NCBI RefSeq assembly: GCF_014451325.2
Contig: NZ_JACSCH020000002.1
Coordinates: 558,001 to 622,000 of the forward strand
Direction: 5' to 3'
Source of the DNA: Streptomyces sp. CB02980
Lineage (GTDB): Bacteria; Actinomycetota; Actinomycetes; Streptomycetales; Streptomycetaceae
DNA: 64,000 nt
Below are positions 46,059 through 54,836 of this stretch, piece after piece. The notes under the pieces were generated by a model. The model searched no databases and was not told where the DNA came from. It worked only from the letters and a program-made list of their open reading frames with translations. Within the stretch, counting starts at the first letter, position 1; every line of letters starts with the position of its first letter. The position numbers and the translations under genes were made by a program.

Positions 46059-47060
46059 GTGGCCACCTCCGTTCGGGCGAGGCCGGACGGCTCCCCGCCG
46101 CCCGCCGCACCGCCCGCCTCCCCCGGCCCGCGCGGCCGCCGCTCCCCCGGCGGCCTGCGCAGCAGGCTCTACCGCTGGGACATCAAGGCGATCCCGTACG
46201 TCTTCGTCGCCCCCTTCTTCCTCACCTTCGCCGCCTTCGGCCTGTTCCCGCTGATCTACACCGGCTGGCTCTCGCTGCACCGGGTCGAGCTCGGCGGGGA
46301 CCCGACGTGGAAGGGTCTGGAGAACTACACCGACCTCGCGACCAGCGAGTTCTTCTGGAACGCGCTGTTCAACACCTTCACCATCGGGGTGATCGCGACC
46401 GTTCCCCAGCTGCTCATGGCGCTGGGCCTGGCACATCTGCTCAACTACAAGCTCCGCGGCCGGGGCTTCTTCCGGGTCGCGATCCTCGCCCCGTACGCCA
46501 CCTCGATCGCGGCGGCGACCCTGGTCTTCGCCCAGCTGTTCAACACCGACTACGGCATGATCAACGGCGTCCTGGGCTGGATCGGCATCGACCCGGTGAA
46601 CTGGGAGTCGTCCAAGTGGCCGGCGCAGATCGCCATCTCGGTGATCGTCACCTGGCGCTGGACCGGCTACAACGCGCTGATCTACCTGGCCGCCATGCAG
46701 GCCGTGCCGCAGGACCTGTACGAGGCGGCCTCGCTCGACGGGGCCTCGCGCTGGCGCCAGTTCATCAGCGTCACGATCCCGTCGATCCGGCCGACCATCC
46801 TCTTCACCATCATCGTCTCCACCATCGGCGCCACCCAGCTGTTCGGCGAGCCGATGCTCTTCGGCGGCAGCGTCGGAATCAGCGGTGGCAGCGGCAACCA
46901 GTTCCAGACGCTGAGCCTGCTGATGTACGAGAAGGGCTGGGTGACCGGCGCACTGGGCCAGGCTTCGGCGATCGCGTGGGTCATGCTGCTGCTCCTGCTG
47001 CTCGTCGGCGGCGTCCAGGCGCTCGTCTCCCGCCACAACCGCAAGAAGCTGGGGGGCTGA
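46059..47060 (+). CDS. cebF: CebF, cellobiose ABC transporter permease
   Basis: This is a 333-residue CUT1 permease. A proline-rich cytosolic tail of about 40 residues precedes six helices beginning IPYVFVAPFFLTFAAFGLFP. The EAA loop is DLYEAASLDGASRWRQF. GTG 46059 follows GGAAGGA. It lies 87 bp after cebE and 4 bp before cebG. Confidence 0.93.
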   Translation: MATSVRARPDGSPPPAAPPASPGPRGRRSPGGLRSRLYRWDIKAIPYVFVAPFFLTFAAFGLFPLIYTGWLSLHRVELGGDPTWKGLENYTDLATSEFFWNALFNTFTIGVIATVPQLLMALGLAHLLNYKLRGRGFFRVAILAPYATSIAAATLVFAQLFNTDYGMINGVLGWIGIDPVNWESSKWPAQIAISVIVTWRWTGYNALIYLAAMQAVPQDLYEAASLDGASRWRQFISVTIPSIRPTILFTIIVSTIGATQLFGEPMLFGGSVGISGGSGNQFQTLSLLMYEKGWVTGALGQASAIAWVMLLLLLLVGGVQALVSRHNRKKLGG

Positions 47061-47064
47061 TCTC

Positions 47065-47988
47065 ATGACGCACACGCTCGACAGGAGTCCGGCCGAGTCC
47101 GGAGTCCCGGCCGCCGCCCCGGCGGCGGCCCGCCCCGGGCGCCGCTTCGGGCAGACCGCCGGCCGGCAGCATCACGCGGGACCGCTCACCTATGTGCTGC
47201 TCGTCGTGGCCGCGTTCGTCTCGCTCTTCCCGCTGTACTGGAACGTGGTCGCCGCCTCGCACAGCGGCGAGCGGGTCGTGGAGGCGCCGGCGCCGCTGCT
47301 GCCCGGCAACCGCCTCCTGGACAACCTCAGCTTCGCCTGGAACCAGGTCGACATGGGCGAGGCGCTGGTCAACACCACGATCGTGGCGAGCCTGGTGGCC
47401 CTGTCCACCGTGCTGTTCTCCACGCTCGCCGGTTTCGCCTTCGCCAAGCTGCCGTTCCGGGGCCGGGGCATGCTGCTCTCCCTGGTGGTCGCCACCATGA
47501 CGATCCCGCCGCAGCTCAGTGTCATCCCGCTGTACCAGATCATCACCGACCTCGGCTGGTTCGACCAGCTCCAGTCGGTCGTCCTGCCCTCGCTCGTCGC
47601 CGCGTTCGGCGTGTTCTTCATGCGCCAGTTCCTGGTGGAGGCGCTGCCGATGGAGCTGGTGGAGGCGGCCCGGATGGACGGCGCGCACAGCCTCCGGATC
47701 ATCTGGCACGTGGTCTTCCCGGTGGCGAGGCCCGCCATGGCCGTGCTCGGCATGCTGGTCTTCGTCCAGGCCTGGAACGACTTCTTCTGGCCCTTCATCG
47801 CGCTCACCCCGGACGGCAACCCCACCCTTCAGGTGGCACTCGCCGGGCTCGGCGCGGGCAACCACACGGTGGACCACGCCGTCGTGCTGACCGGCGCCCT
47901 CATCTCCACCGTGCCGCTCCTCCTGGTCTTCGCCTTCCTGGGCAAGCACATCGTGGGCGGCATCACCGCGGGCGCCGTCAAGAGCTGA
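47065..47988 (+). CDS. cebG: CebG, cellobiose ABC transporter permease
   Basis: This is a 307-residue CUT1 permease with six helices (first: [21 protein letters not shown]). The EAA loop is [17 protein letters not shown]. It partners CebF. No ATPase gene follows; in Streptomyces the shared ATPase MsiK energises this importer (known), so the same is inferred here. Confidence 0.93.
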   Translation: MTHTLDRSPAESGVPAAAPAAARPGRRFGQTAGRQHHAGPLTYVLLVVAAFVSLFPLYWNVVAASHSGERVVEAPAPLLPGNRLLDNLSFAWNQVDMGEALVNTTIVASLVALSTVLFSTLAGFAFAKLPFRGRGMLLSLVVATMTIPPQLSVIPLYQIITDLGWFDQLQSVVLPSLVAAFGVFFMRQFLVEALPMELVEAARMDGAHSLRIIWHVVFPVARPAMAVLGMLVFVQAWNDFFWPFIALTPDGNPTLQVALAGLGAGNHTVDHAVVLTGALISTVPLLLVFAFLGKHIVGGITAGAVKS

Positions 47989-48011
47989 CCGGCCGCCCCG
48001 CCCCTCTCTAC

Positions 48012-48038
48012 CGAACGTCTCGAACGTCTCGAACGTAC
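48012..48038. repeat. three 9-bp tandem repeats before bglC
   Basis: CGAACGTCT, CGAACGTCT and CGAACGTAC run head to tail in the 82-bp gap between cebG and bglC. They may be direct-repeat binding sites or slippage. They share CTCGAAC with the IclR-like motif found elsewhere. Confidence 0.6.
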
Positions 48039-48070
48039 CGACCCCGTACCCGCGTTGGGAGCCCTCTCCT

Positions 48071-49513
48071 ATGACCGCGTCCGAAACCCGGCCGCTCACC
48101 GCCACCCGCTCGTTCCCGTCCGACTTCCTCTGGGGCGCGGCCACCGCCGCGTACCAGATCGAGGGAGCGGCGGCCGAGGACGGCCGTACTCCGTCCATCT
48201 GGGACACCTTCTCGCACACCCCCGGCAAGGTCTTCGAGGGGCACACCGGTGACGTGGCCGTGGACCACTACCACCGGTTCCGCGAGGACGTCGGGATCAT
48301 GTCCGAACTCGGCCTGAACGCCTACCGGTTCTCCGTCTCCTGGTCCCGGGTGCAGCCCACCGGGCGCGGGCCGGCCGTCCAGAAGGGCCTGGACTTCTAC
48401 CGGGCCCTCGTCGACGAGCTGCTCGCCGCCGGGATCGAGCCGGCGCTCACGCTCTACCACTGGGACCTGCCGCAGGAGCTGGAGGACGCGGGCGGCTGGC
48501 CCGAGCGGTCCACCGCCGAGCGGTTCGCCGAGTACGCGGGGATCGTCGCCGACGCCCTCGGCGACCGGGTGACCCGCTGGACCACCCTCAACGAGCCCTG
48601 GTGCAGCGCCTTTCTGGGATACGGCTCCGGAGTGCACGCCCCGGGCCGCACGGACCCGGTGGCCTCGCTGCGCGCCGCCCACCATCTGAACCTCGGGCAC
48701 GGTCTCGCGGTCCAGGCCCTCCGGTCCTCGCTGCCCGCGGACCGGCAGATCGCGGTCTCGCTCAACCTCCACGAGGTGCGGCCGCTCACCGGTTCCGCCG
48801 AGGACCTGGACGCGGCCCGCCGGATCGACGCCGTGGGCAACCGGATCTGGCTGGGGCCGATGCTGGAGGGCGCCTACCCCGAGGACCTGCTCCTCGACAC
48901 GGCGCAGGTCACCGACTGGTCCTTCGTCCGGGACGGTGACACCGCGACGGCCCGGCAGCCGCTGGACCTGCTGGCGATCAACTACTACACGCCGACGGTC
49001 GTCTCGCACGTCCCGGAGGGTGCGGAGAAGCCGCAGGACGACGGTCACGGCAACAGCGACCACTCGCCGTGGCCGGGCTCGCACTCGGTCGCCTTCCACC
49101 GGGCGCCGGGCGAGCGGACGGCGATGGGCTGGCCGGTCGACGCGAGCGCGCTGTACGACCTGCTGACCCGGGTGTCGGAGGCGTACCCCCGACTCCCGCT
49201 GGTCATCAGCGAGAACGGGGCGGCGTACGAGGACGTGGTGTCGCCGGACGGCTCGGTGCACGACCCGGAGCGCGCCGCCTATGTGCACGCGCACCTGGAG
49301 GCGGTGCACCGGGCGCTCACGGACGGGGTGGACGTCCGCGGGTACTTCCTCTGGTCGCTGCTCGACAACTTCGAATGGGCGTACGGCTACGCGAAGCGTT
49401 TCGGTGCGGTCCGGGTGGACTACGACACCCTGGAGCGGACCCCGAAGTCCAGCGCCCGCTGGTACGCGAAGGTGGCGCGGACGGGTGAGCTGCAGGCTCC
49501 CGACGGCGGCTGA
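48071..49513 (+). CDS. bglC: BglC, GH1 beta-glucosidase (intracellular)
   Basis: This is a 480-residue GH1 enzyme. It begins [19 protein letters not shown], with acid/base Glu175 in [10 protein letters not shown] and nucleophile Glu381 in VISENGAAY. No signal peptide. It hydrolyses imported cellobiose to glucose, completing the cellulose route, and by removing the inducer it also shapes CebR control. ATG 48071 lies 82 bp after cebG; no CebR box is present in that gap, so it is probably read through from cebE. Confidence 0.94.
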   Translation: MTASETRPLTATRSFPSDFLWGAATAAYQIEGAAAEDGRTPSIWDTFSHTPGKVFEGHTGDVAVDHYHRFREDVGIMSELGLNAYRFSVSWSRVQPTGRGPAVQKGLDFYRALVDELLAAGIEPALTLYHWDLPQELEDAGGWPERSTAERFAEYAGIVADALGDRVTRWTTLNEPWCSAFLGYGSGVHAPGRTDPVASLRAAHHLNLGHGLAVQALRSSLPADRQIAVSLNLHEVRPLTGSAEDLDAARRIDAVGNRIWLGPMLEGAYPEDLLLDTAQVTDWSFVRDGDTATARQPLDLLAINYYTPTVVSHVPEGAEKPQDDGHGNSDHSPWPGSHSVAFHRAPGERTAMGWPVDASALYDLLTRVSEAYPRLPLVISENGAAYEDVVSPDGSVHDPERAAYVHAHLEAVHRALTDGVDVRGYFLWSLLDNFEWAYGYAKRFGAVRVDYDTLERTPKSSARWYAKVARTGELQAPDGG

Positions 49514-49524
49514 TCCGCGTTCAT

Positions 49525-49566
49525 GAGAGGAAGGCCGGGCCGGGCGACCGGCACGGCCTTCCTCTC
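49525..49566. terminator. bidirectional terminator between bglC and the LVIVD-like gene
   Basis: A 13-bp stem, GAGAGGAAGGCCG against CGGCCTTCCTCTC, encloses a second GCCGG/CCGGC stem. It fills the gap between convergent stop codons. The outer AGGAAG/CTTCC arm gives U-rich 3' ends in both directions. Confidence 0.8.
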
Positions 49567-49570
49567 TGTG

Positions 49571-51166
49571 CTACGGCTGGCCGTCGAGCCAGCTCAGCTT
49601 GTGCCCGTAGAGCACCCGCTGGCAGTAGTCCGTGCCGGCCGGGTCGCCGGTGTCACGGTTCGCCCCGCAGTCCGACGCCTGTCCCGGGCGGTGTTCGGAG
49701 AGGGACCACAGCCGGCCGGTGCCGCGCTCGACATAGAGGTCCTCGGCGCCCCGGGCGGTCTTGACGGCCTGCCCGTTCTGGACGAGCCGGCCGCCGTCCC
49801 ACGTGTAGCGCCAGAGGTTGCCGGGCTCGTCGGTGCCCTTCGACTCGTTCACGTAGAGGGTGCCCTTGTGCACCGCCGCGCCCTGCGCGCCGCCGTTGGC
49901 CAGCGGCAGGTAGTTCGCCCAGCCCTCGGCGGCGACGTCGGCCGAGCGGCCCTCCAGGGCCGCGACCGGGTAGGAGGCGATGCGGCCGGTGGACGGGTAG
50001 CCGCTCTCGGGACGGCAGTACTCACCCATGATGAGCCGGTCCGGGACGGTGCTGCGGTCCAGCGAGATGTAGGAGGCCTTCGGTGCTCCGGTGGAGACAC
50101 AGGCGTACGAGCCCTGCGGGTTGCTCTGCGTCGCCTTGAACTTCCAGGCGGCCACCTGGGGCATCACGTAGCGGTAGCCGAAGCTGTACCAGACGTTGTC
50201 GTGCCGGCCGACCTTCGTCTTGTCCTCGACGTTGGCGGTGGTCTTCACGCCGTCCGTGTCGGACCCCATCGCGTCGTGCGTCTTGGGGTCGCCGTCCGGG
50301 TCGAGGTCCATGATGGAGCGCATGTCGAAGACGCGCAGGCCGTTGCGGGTGTCCGCGACGTAGAGGTAGTTGCCGTACCAGACGATCCCGCCGGCGTGGA
50401 CGCCCTTCTGGATCGGGTACTCGGCGGCGTGCAGACCGTCGAAGGAGACGTGGTCGGCCGAGTTCACATAGGTCCAGCCCAGCAGGACGTGCCGGTACTT
50501 GACCTCGGGGCTGCCCGTGGCCGGGTTGGTCCGGCTCTGGACGAAGGTGATGCGGACGCCCTTCTGGTTGCAGGCGTCGTTCGCCTCCAGCTCGGCCGTG
50601 GTGCAGTCGCCGGCCGTCGGGAGCGGGTCGTTCTCGCGGCCCGGGTCCCAGCCGTCGTAGGAGGCGAAGAGCTGGATGTTGCCGGCGTCGCCCCACAGCT
50701 CGTTGACCTTGGCGTCGGAGACGCCGGTCATGCCCTGGGGGACCCATTCCTGCGAGACGGAGTCGTCGTTCTGCAGGCAGTACTTGATGTCGGGGTCCGG
50801 GGCCGTGCCGAACGGGTCCCGGGAGCACCAGGGCTGGACGGTGCGGTTGGCGCCGACCAGCAGGTTCTGGACGCCGGACTTGGGCAGCACCGCGTCCAGG
50901 CGGTTCACCCGGGTGGTGGTCTCGGCGTTCAGCGCGCCGGGCGACATGGTGAAGTCACCGGGTGAGGCCGCGCCGCCGGGCTCGGTCCAGGCTCGGGTGG
51001 TGAACGGCGAGGCGGTCGCCTCGGTCGTACGGGGCTCCTGGATCCAGCTCTGCGGGACGGTGGGCGGAAGGTCCTCCGCCTGGGCCGGCGCCGCGAGGCC
51101 GGTGAAAGCGAGCGAGGCCGTGGCGGCGGCCGTGAGCCACGCGCGACGTATGCGCCTTGTGGGCAT
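49571..51166 (-). CDS. secreted LVIVD-like beta-propeller protein
   Basis: This is a 531-residue exported protein with a signal peptide at residues 1-30 (PAQA cleavage). The body contains repeating strand motifs, for example HAGGIVWYGNYLYVADTRNGLRVFDM and GAAVHKGTLYVNESKGTD. These recall LVIVD-type propeller blades. Several cysteine pairs (WCSRD, KYCLQND, DCTTAEL, ACNQKG, YACVS, YCRPES) suggest disulfides. No catalytic signature is recognised. ATG 51166 follows GGAGA. An inverted repeat upstream at 51224-51238 may control it. The role is unknown. Confidence 0.7.
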   Translation of the reverse strand: MPTRRIRRAWLTAAATASLAFTGLAAPAQAEDLPPTVPQSWIQEPRTTEATASPFTTRAWTEPGGAASPGDFTMSPGALNAETTTRVNRLDAVLPKSGVQNLLVGANRTVQPWCSRDPFGTAPDPDIKYCLQNDDSVSQEWVPQGMTGVSDAKVNELWGDAGNIQLFASYDGWDPGRENDPLPTAGDCTTAELEANDACNQKGVRITFVQSRTNPATGSPEVKYRHVLLGWTYVNSADHVSFDGLHAAEYPIQKGVHAGGIVWYGNYLYVADTRNGLRVFDMRSIMDLDPDGDPKTHDAMGSDTDGVKTTANVEDKTKVGRHDNVWYSFGYRYVMPQVAAWKFKATQSNPQGSYACVSTGAPKASYISLDRSTVPDRLIMGEYCRPESGYPSTGRIASYPVAALEGRSADVAAEGWANYLPLANGGAQGAAVHKGTLYVNESKGTDEPGNLWRYTWDGGRLVQNGQAVKTARGAEDLYVERGTGRLWSLSEHRPGQASDCGANRDTGDPAGTDYCQRVLYGHKLSWLDGQP

Positions 51167-51490
51167 GTGAGGTTGTCTCCGTTGCTCCTGGGTCAGTAAG
51201 TCGAACGGAGAGTTCCAGAACGCTTGCGCGAAGCGCAAACGTGTTCGCATTTCCGGCAACGGCACGTTGACCGGGGCACAGTTGGTGATGATTCGGTCAT
51301 ATCGCCATCGACCGGGCGGCCCGGTCGACGATCGGTGAGGGCCGGGTGAAGGTCGCCGTCGGTTCCGATGGACGCCCCCGAGGGAATCTCCGGAACTCCT
51401 CCCTGTCTCCGGTTCTCGCGACGCGACGCGACGCGAGCACCGCGCCGCGATTCGGCCCGGCCGGCCCCTCACCCCTTAGGGTGGGCGGTC
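51167..51490. promoter_or_regulatory. divergent region between LVIVD-like and GDPD genes
   Basis: This is a 324-bp gap. It holds the inverted repeat TTGCGC-GAA-GCGCAA (51224-51238) about 60 bp before the leftward start, a (CGACG)n run near 51418-51434, and a weak purine-rich ribosome site before ATG 51491. I see no gene in it. Confidence 0.45.
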
Positions 51491-52414
51491 ATGAGAGACG
51501 TTCAGCCGCCCGCCCCCCGGTCCCGTCGACGCGGGGTCGCCACCCTGCTCGCGGTGGCCACCGCCGTGGCGGGGCTCGCGACCGCGTTCGTCGTCACGGC
51601 CCCGCCCTCGCGGTCCGAGCCGCGTCCGGCGGAGGTGCGGGCGGGGGCACCGGCGGGCCCCTGGATGCGCCGCGCCGCCGCGCCGCCGACCGTGATCGCC
51701 CACCGGGGCGCCCCGTCGGCCGCCCCCGAGAACACCCTGGTCTCCGACGAGGTGGCCCGCCGGGGCGGGTCCGTCTGGATCGAGAACGACGTCCAGCCCA
51801 GCAAGGACGGCGTGCCGTACATCCTGCACGACACGACCGTCGACCGGACGACCGACGGCACGGGCGCGATCCGCTCCCTGACCGCCGCCCAGGTGAACGC
51901 GCTGGACGCGGGCTCCTGGTTCGCACCCGCCTACACCGGTACCCGCGTGCCGACCCTCGCCGCCCAGCTGGCGGACCTCCGGGTGCGCGGCGGGAAGCTG
52001 CTCCTGGAGATCAAGGGCCGGCACAGTCACGCCGAGGTGGCCCGGATCGTGCGGGACGTCCGGGACCAGGGCATGACGGACCGGGTGTTCGTCCAGAGCT
52101 TCGACATCCCGTCGCTGCAGCACGTGCGCGATCTGGCGCCCGAGCTGCCGATCGGTCTGCTGCGCAGCACCCTCGACGCCGATCCGGTGGCGCTCGCGAA
52201 GGAGCTGGGCCTCTCCGCGTACAACGTGTCGGACGCGGCGCTCGCGACCCGTCCGGAGGTGGTCGGCGAGTTGCGGACGGCGGGTGTGGCGGTGAACGTC
52301 TGGACGGTGGACACCCCCGCCCGCTGGGCGGCCCTGACGGCACTCGGCGTGGACGGGATCATCACCAACCGCCCGACGGAGCTGGGCGGTTGGATTTCGG
52401 GCCTGCCGAGCTGA
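51491..52414 (+). CDS. secreted or membrane-anchored glycerophosphodiester phosphodiesterase
   Basis: This is a 307-residue GDPD-family protein. Residues 15-36 form an N-terminal signal or anchor helix. The catalytic set includes His71-Arg72 in IAHRGAPSAAPENT, Glu98 and Asp100 in WIENDVQPSKDG, and His113 in ILHDTTVDRTTDG. These enzymes hydrolyse glycerophosphodiesters, or phosphodiesters of teichoic-type polymers, to glycerol 3-phosphate. ATG 51491 gives the conserved length; an in-frame start at 51368 would bury the signal. It is convergent with the next gene, 4 bp apart. Confidence 0.88.
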   Translation: MRDVQPPAPRSRRRGVATLLAVATAVAGLATAFVVTAPPSRSEPRPAEVRAGAPAGPWMRRAAAPPTVIAHRGAPSAAPENTLVSDEVARRGGSVWIENDVQPSKDGVPYILHDTTVDRTTDGTGAIRSLTAAQVNALDAGSWFAPAYTGTRVPTLAAQLADLRVRGGKLLLEIKGRHSHAEVARIVRDVRDQGMTDRVFVQSFDIPSLQHVRDLAPELPIGLLRSTLDADPVALAKELGLSAYNVSDAALATRPEVVGELRTAGVAVNVWTVDTPARWAALTALGVDGIITNRPTELGGWISGLPS

Positions 52415-52418
52415 GCCG

Positions 52419-53483
52419 CTACGGCACGACCTTGATGTCGTTCACGAAGGCCCGCACCATGATCGCGTGGGTGAAGACGACGGTCCCGGGCTTGATCAGG
52501 CCGCCCTCGCCGCCGTCACCCTCGACCTGGACCGTGCGCTCGCCCAGGAAGGTGAAGGTCTTGCTGTCGAAGATCCACTCGGTGCGCTGTCCGCTGGCCT
52601 CGTCGAGCCGCGCGACGGCGACGCCCTTGCGGCCGGCGGCGTCGGTGGCGCCGTCCACCATGACGACGCCGGGGATCTTCGCGGCGGCCCGGTAGAGGGC
52701 CGCCGTCAGCTTCGGGGTGGGCCAGCTCTCGACGAGCAGGTCCCCGATGGTGGTGAAGGCCTGCTGGTCCTTGCCGCTGCCCTGTCCCTCGGTCTCCTCG
52801 TAGATCTTCCGGAGCAGCGCGTCGGGGTCGGTGGGGAGGCTCGCGAGGTAGTCGTGCGAGGGCGCGCCGAGGTGCGGCTTCGGCACGTCGCCCTTCTCGT
52901 CGCGGCCTTCCAGGGTGATGCCCTCGGGGCCGGTGTTGCCGGGCTCGATCAGCCAGCCCTTGAGGCCGTCGGGCGACCGCCAGGACTGCCGGGTGTGCAG
53001 GGGGTCGCTGACGAGGCTGCTCTCGCCGTTGACGGTCTTCACATGGGTGTTCGCGGACCGCGTCTCGATGTAGATGTACTGGCCGGCGCGGCCATTCGGG
53101 ACCTCGGCCCCGGCCGCGGCGAGCGAGATGCGGTCGAGGAGCCGGGGCGCGCCCTTGGCGTCCACGGCGCCGATGGTGGTGGTGAGGGCGGGGCCGGTGG
53201 CGCGGTCGAGGGGGTTCTGGGCATCGCCGGGGGTGAGGACGAGGACGCCGACGGCGAGCGCCCCGGCGAGTGCGGTGGCGGCGGGAAGCAGGATCGCCTT
53301 CCGCAGGAACGGGTTGCGCGGGGTACGCGCGGCGGCGGCGCTGCGGTCTTCGTGGATCTGGCTCATCAGGCGCTCCTTGTGGAACTGGTGGCGGCCCTGA
53401 GGAAGGTCGTGTTCCTCGATCGCCGGGAGGCCTCCGGTCTCGTGCCGGTTCGCCGTACGGTTCCTGGACGGGTCGGGGTTCAT
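52419..53483 (-). CDS. CU044_5270 family membrane protein
   Basis: This is a 354-residue protein typical of actinobacterial genes paired with ECF sigma factors. The N-terminus contains HDLPQGRHQFHKERLMSQI, one transmembrane helix is at about 64-85 (AILLPAATALAGALAVGVLVL), and a large extracytoplasmic domain follows (YIYIETRSANTHV, TRQSWRSPDG, ESWPTPKLTAALYRAAAKIPGV). The start overlaps the sigma stop by ATGA. It may act as sensor or anti-sigma for the sigma factor; this has not been shown for the family. Confidence 0.85.
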   Translation of the reverse strand: MNPDPSRNRTANRHETGGLPAIEEHDLPQGRHQFHKERLMSQIHEDRSAAAARTPRNPFLRKAILLPAATALAGALAVGVLVLTPGDAQNPLDRATGPALTTTIGAVDAKGAPRLLDRISLAAAGAEVPNGRAGQYIYIETRSANTHVKTVNGESSLVSDPLHTRQSWRSPDGLKGWLIEPGNTGPEGITLEGRDEKGDVPKPHLGAPSHDYLASLPTDPDALLRKIYEETEGQGSGKDQQAFTTIGDLLVESWPTPKLTAALYRAAAKIPGVVMVDGATDAAGRKGVAVARLDEASGQRTEWIFDSKTFTFLGERTVQVEGDGGEGGLIKPGTVVFTHAIMVRAFVNDIKVVP

Positions 53484-54145
53484 CGGATTCCTTCCTGCGC
53501 GGGCCGGACCGCGTTCACGCGATCACCTGTTGTCTGTCGGGTGCGGGAGGCGGGTTCCCGGTTTTCCGGGACGCGTTCGCTTCTTTCTCTGGCGAGTTCC
53601 TCCTCGGCGCCGGTACGGAGCTTGGCGCGGGCGCGGGAGAGCCGGGAGCGGACGGTGCCGACGGGGACGCGCAGGGCCTGGGCGACCTCGGTGTAGGCGA
53701 GGCCCTCCCAGAGGCAGAGGACGAGGACTTCGCGTTCGGTGCGGCGGAGGGTGCCGAGCGCCCGCAGGGTGGCCGCGATGCGGCGCCGGTCGTCGATGCG
53801 GCCCGCGACCTCGGAGGCGTGGTCGGGTACCGAGGCCTCGGCCCGTCCGGCGGCGGCGTACGCGTCGGCGGCCGCCCGGTAGCGGCGGTTGCCGCGGCAG
53901 TGGTTGCGGGAGACGTTGGTGGCGACGCCGAGCAGCCAGGGCCGGAGTGATCCCCCGTCCGGGTCCACCTTCTGCCGGAGCCGCCAGGCCTCCAGGAAGG
54001 TCGCCGCCATCACGTCCTCGGCGACCGACCAGTCGCCGGTCAGCCGGAAGGCGTGGTTGTAGACGCTCCGGGCGTAGGAGTCGAAGAGCTCGGCGAAGGC
54101 CGAGGGGTCTCCGTCCCGGACGCGTGCGCGCATGTCGTTGTTCAC
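53480..54145 (-). CDS. ECF RNA polymerase sigma factor
   Basis: This is a 221-residue ECF sigma factor. Region 2 is SAFAELFDSYARSVYNHAFRLTGDWSVAEDVMAATFLEAW; region 4 is LRTEREVLVLCLWEGLAYTEVAQALRVPVGTVRSRLSRARAKL. The C-terminal tail of about 40 residues is basic and variable. GTG 54145 overlaps the HD-protein stop (GTGA), and its own end overlaps the CU044_5270 gene (ATGA). It is thus the middle gene of a tight three-gene operon. Confidence 0.92.
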   Translation of the reverse strand: MNNDMRARVRDGDPSAFAELFDSYARSVYNHAFRLTGDWSVAEDVMAATFLEAWRLRQKVDPDGGSLRPWLLGVATNVSRNHCRGNRRYRAAADAYAAAGRAEASVPDHASEVAGRIDDRRRIAATLRALGTLRRTEREVLVLCLWEGLAYTEVAQALRVPVGTVRSRLSRARAKLRTGAEEELARERSERVPENREPASRTRQTTGDRVNAVRPAQEGIR

Positions 54146-54696
54146 GTCTCTCGTCTGTCCGGCCCCCGGAGCGGGTTCCCGTGACCCGCGTCACAGCGGG
54201 AGGCGAGCTCTGCCAGGAGTTCGGGGTTGACGATGCGCAGGATGGTCGCGATGTACTCGGGGGCGGCGGCCGCCCACAGGGTCTCCCGGGCCGCGCGGTA
54301 CTTGGCGGCGAGCCGTTCCCGCTGTTCGGGCGGCAGGGCGGCGGCCCGGTCCGAGCGGCTGTTGTGGGCGTTGTCGGCGATCTTCACGAGGGTGGCGTCG
54401 GGGTCCTCGGTGATCCGGCGGATCTTCTCCTCGTACGCCGTGCCGGGCGTGTTGGTCACGGCCTCGACGACGGCGACGACGCGGTCCGGGATCCCGGCGG
54501 CGCGGAGCCGCTCCGCCGTCCACGCGGTGTCCTCGATGACGTCGTGCAGCAGCCCGGCCATGGCCAGGTGCGGGCCGAGCGGTTCCAGGCCGGCGGCGAC
54601 CGCCCGGACGTGCTCGACGTACGGGACACCGGTCTTGTCGGTCTGTCCGGCGTGCGCGCGGCCGGCGAGCGCGTCCACCTCGGCGAGAGTCGTCAT
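54142..54696 (-). CDS. HD-domain hydrolase resembling (p)ppGpp hydrolases
   Basis: This is a 184-residue HD protein. The N-terminal run AHAGQTDKTGVPYVEHVRAV, then LLHDVIEDT and LVKIADNAHNS, match the SpoT/MESH1 hydrolase layout, with His/Asp metal ligands in HDxxEDT and Asp in KIADNAHN. No synthetase, TGS or ACT domain is present. A small alarmone hydrolase role is plausible but unproven; other nucleotide phosphatases use the same fold. Start ATG 54696. It is first in an operon with the ECF sigma gene (GTGA overlap), a link worth noting. Confidence 0.75.
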   Translation of the reverse strand: MTTLAEVDALAGRAHAGQTDKTGVPYVEHVRAVAAGLEPLGPHLAMAGLLHDVIEDTAWTAERLRAAGIPDRVVAVVEAVTNTPGTAYEEKIRRITEDPDATLVKIADNAHNSRSDRAAALPPEQRERLAAKYRAARETLWAAAAPEYIATILRIVNPELLAELASRCDAGHGNPLRGPDRRET

Positions 54697-54836
54697 CGCC
54701 CCATCATCCCGGGGCGCCCCCGGCCGCCCCTCGCCTCCCCCGCCCCGGCTCCTCGCCGACCCGCTCCCCGACCGTGCAACACACTGTTCACACACCGGCG
54801 GGAATCCCGTTCGCGGGCGGGCCGGTTGGCGATGGC

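Noticed and set aside
54774..54836. Extended N-terminus of the LLM oxidoreductase from GTG 54774
   Set aside because: The additional 21 residues are not conserved-looking, and ATG 54837 begins at the family's first beta strand.
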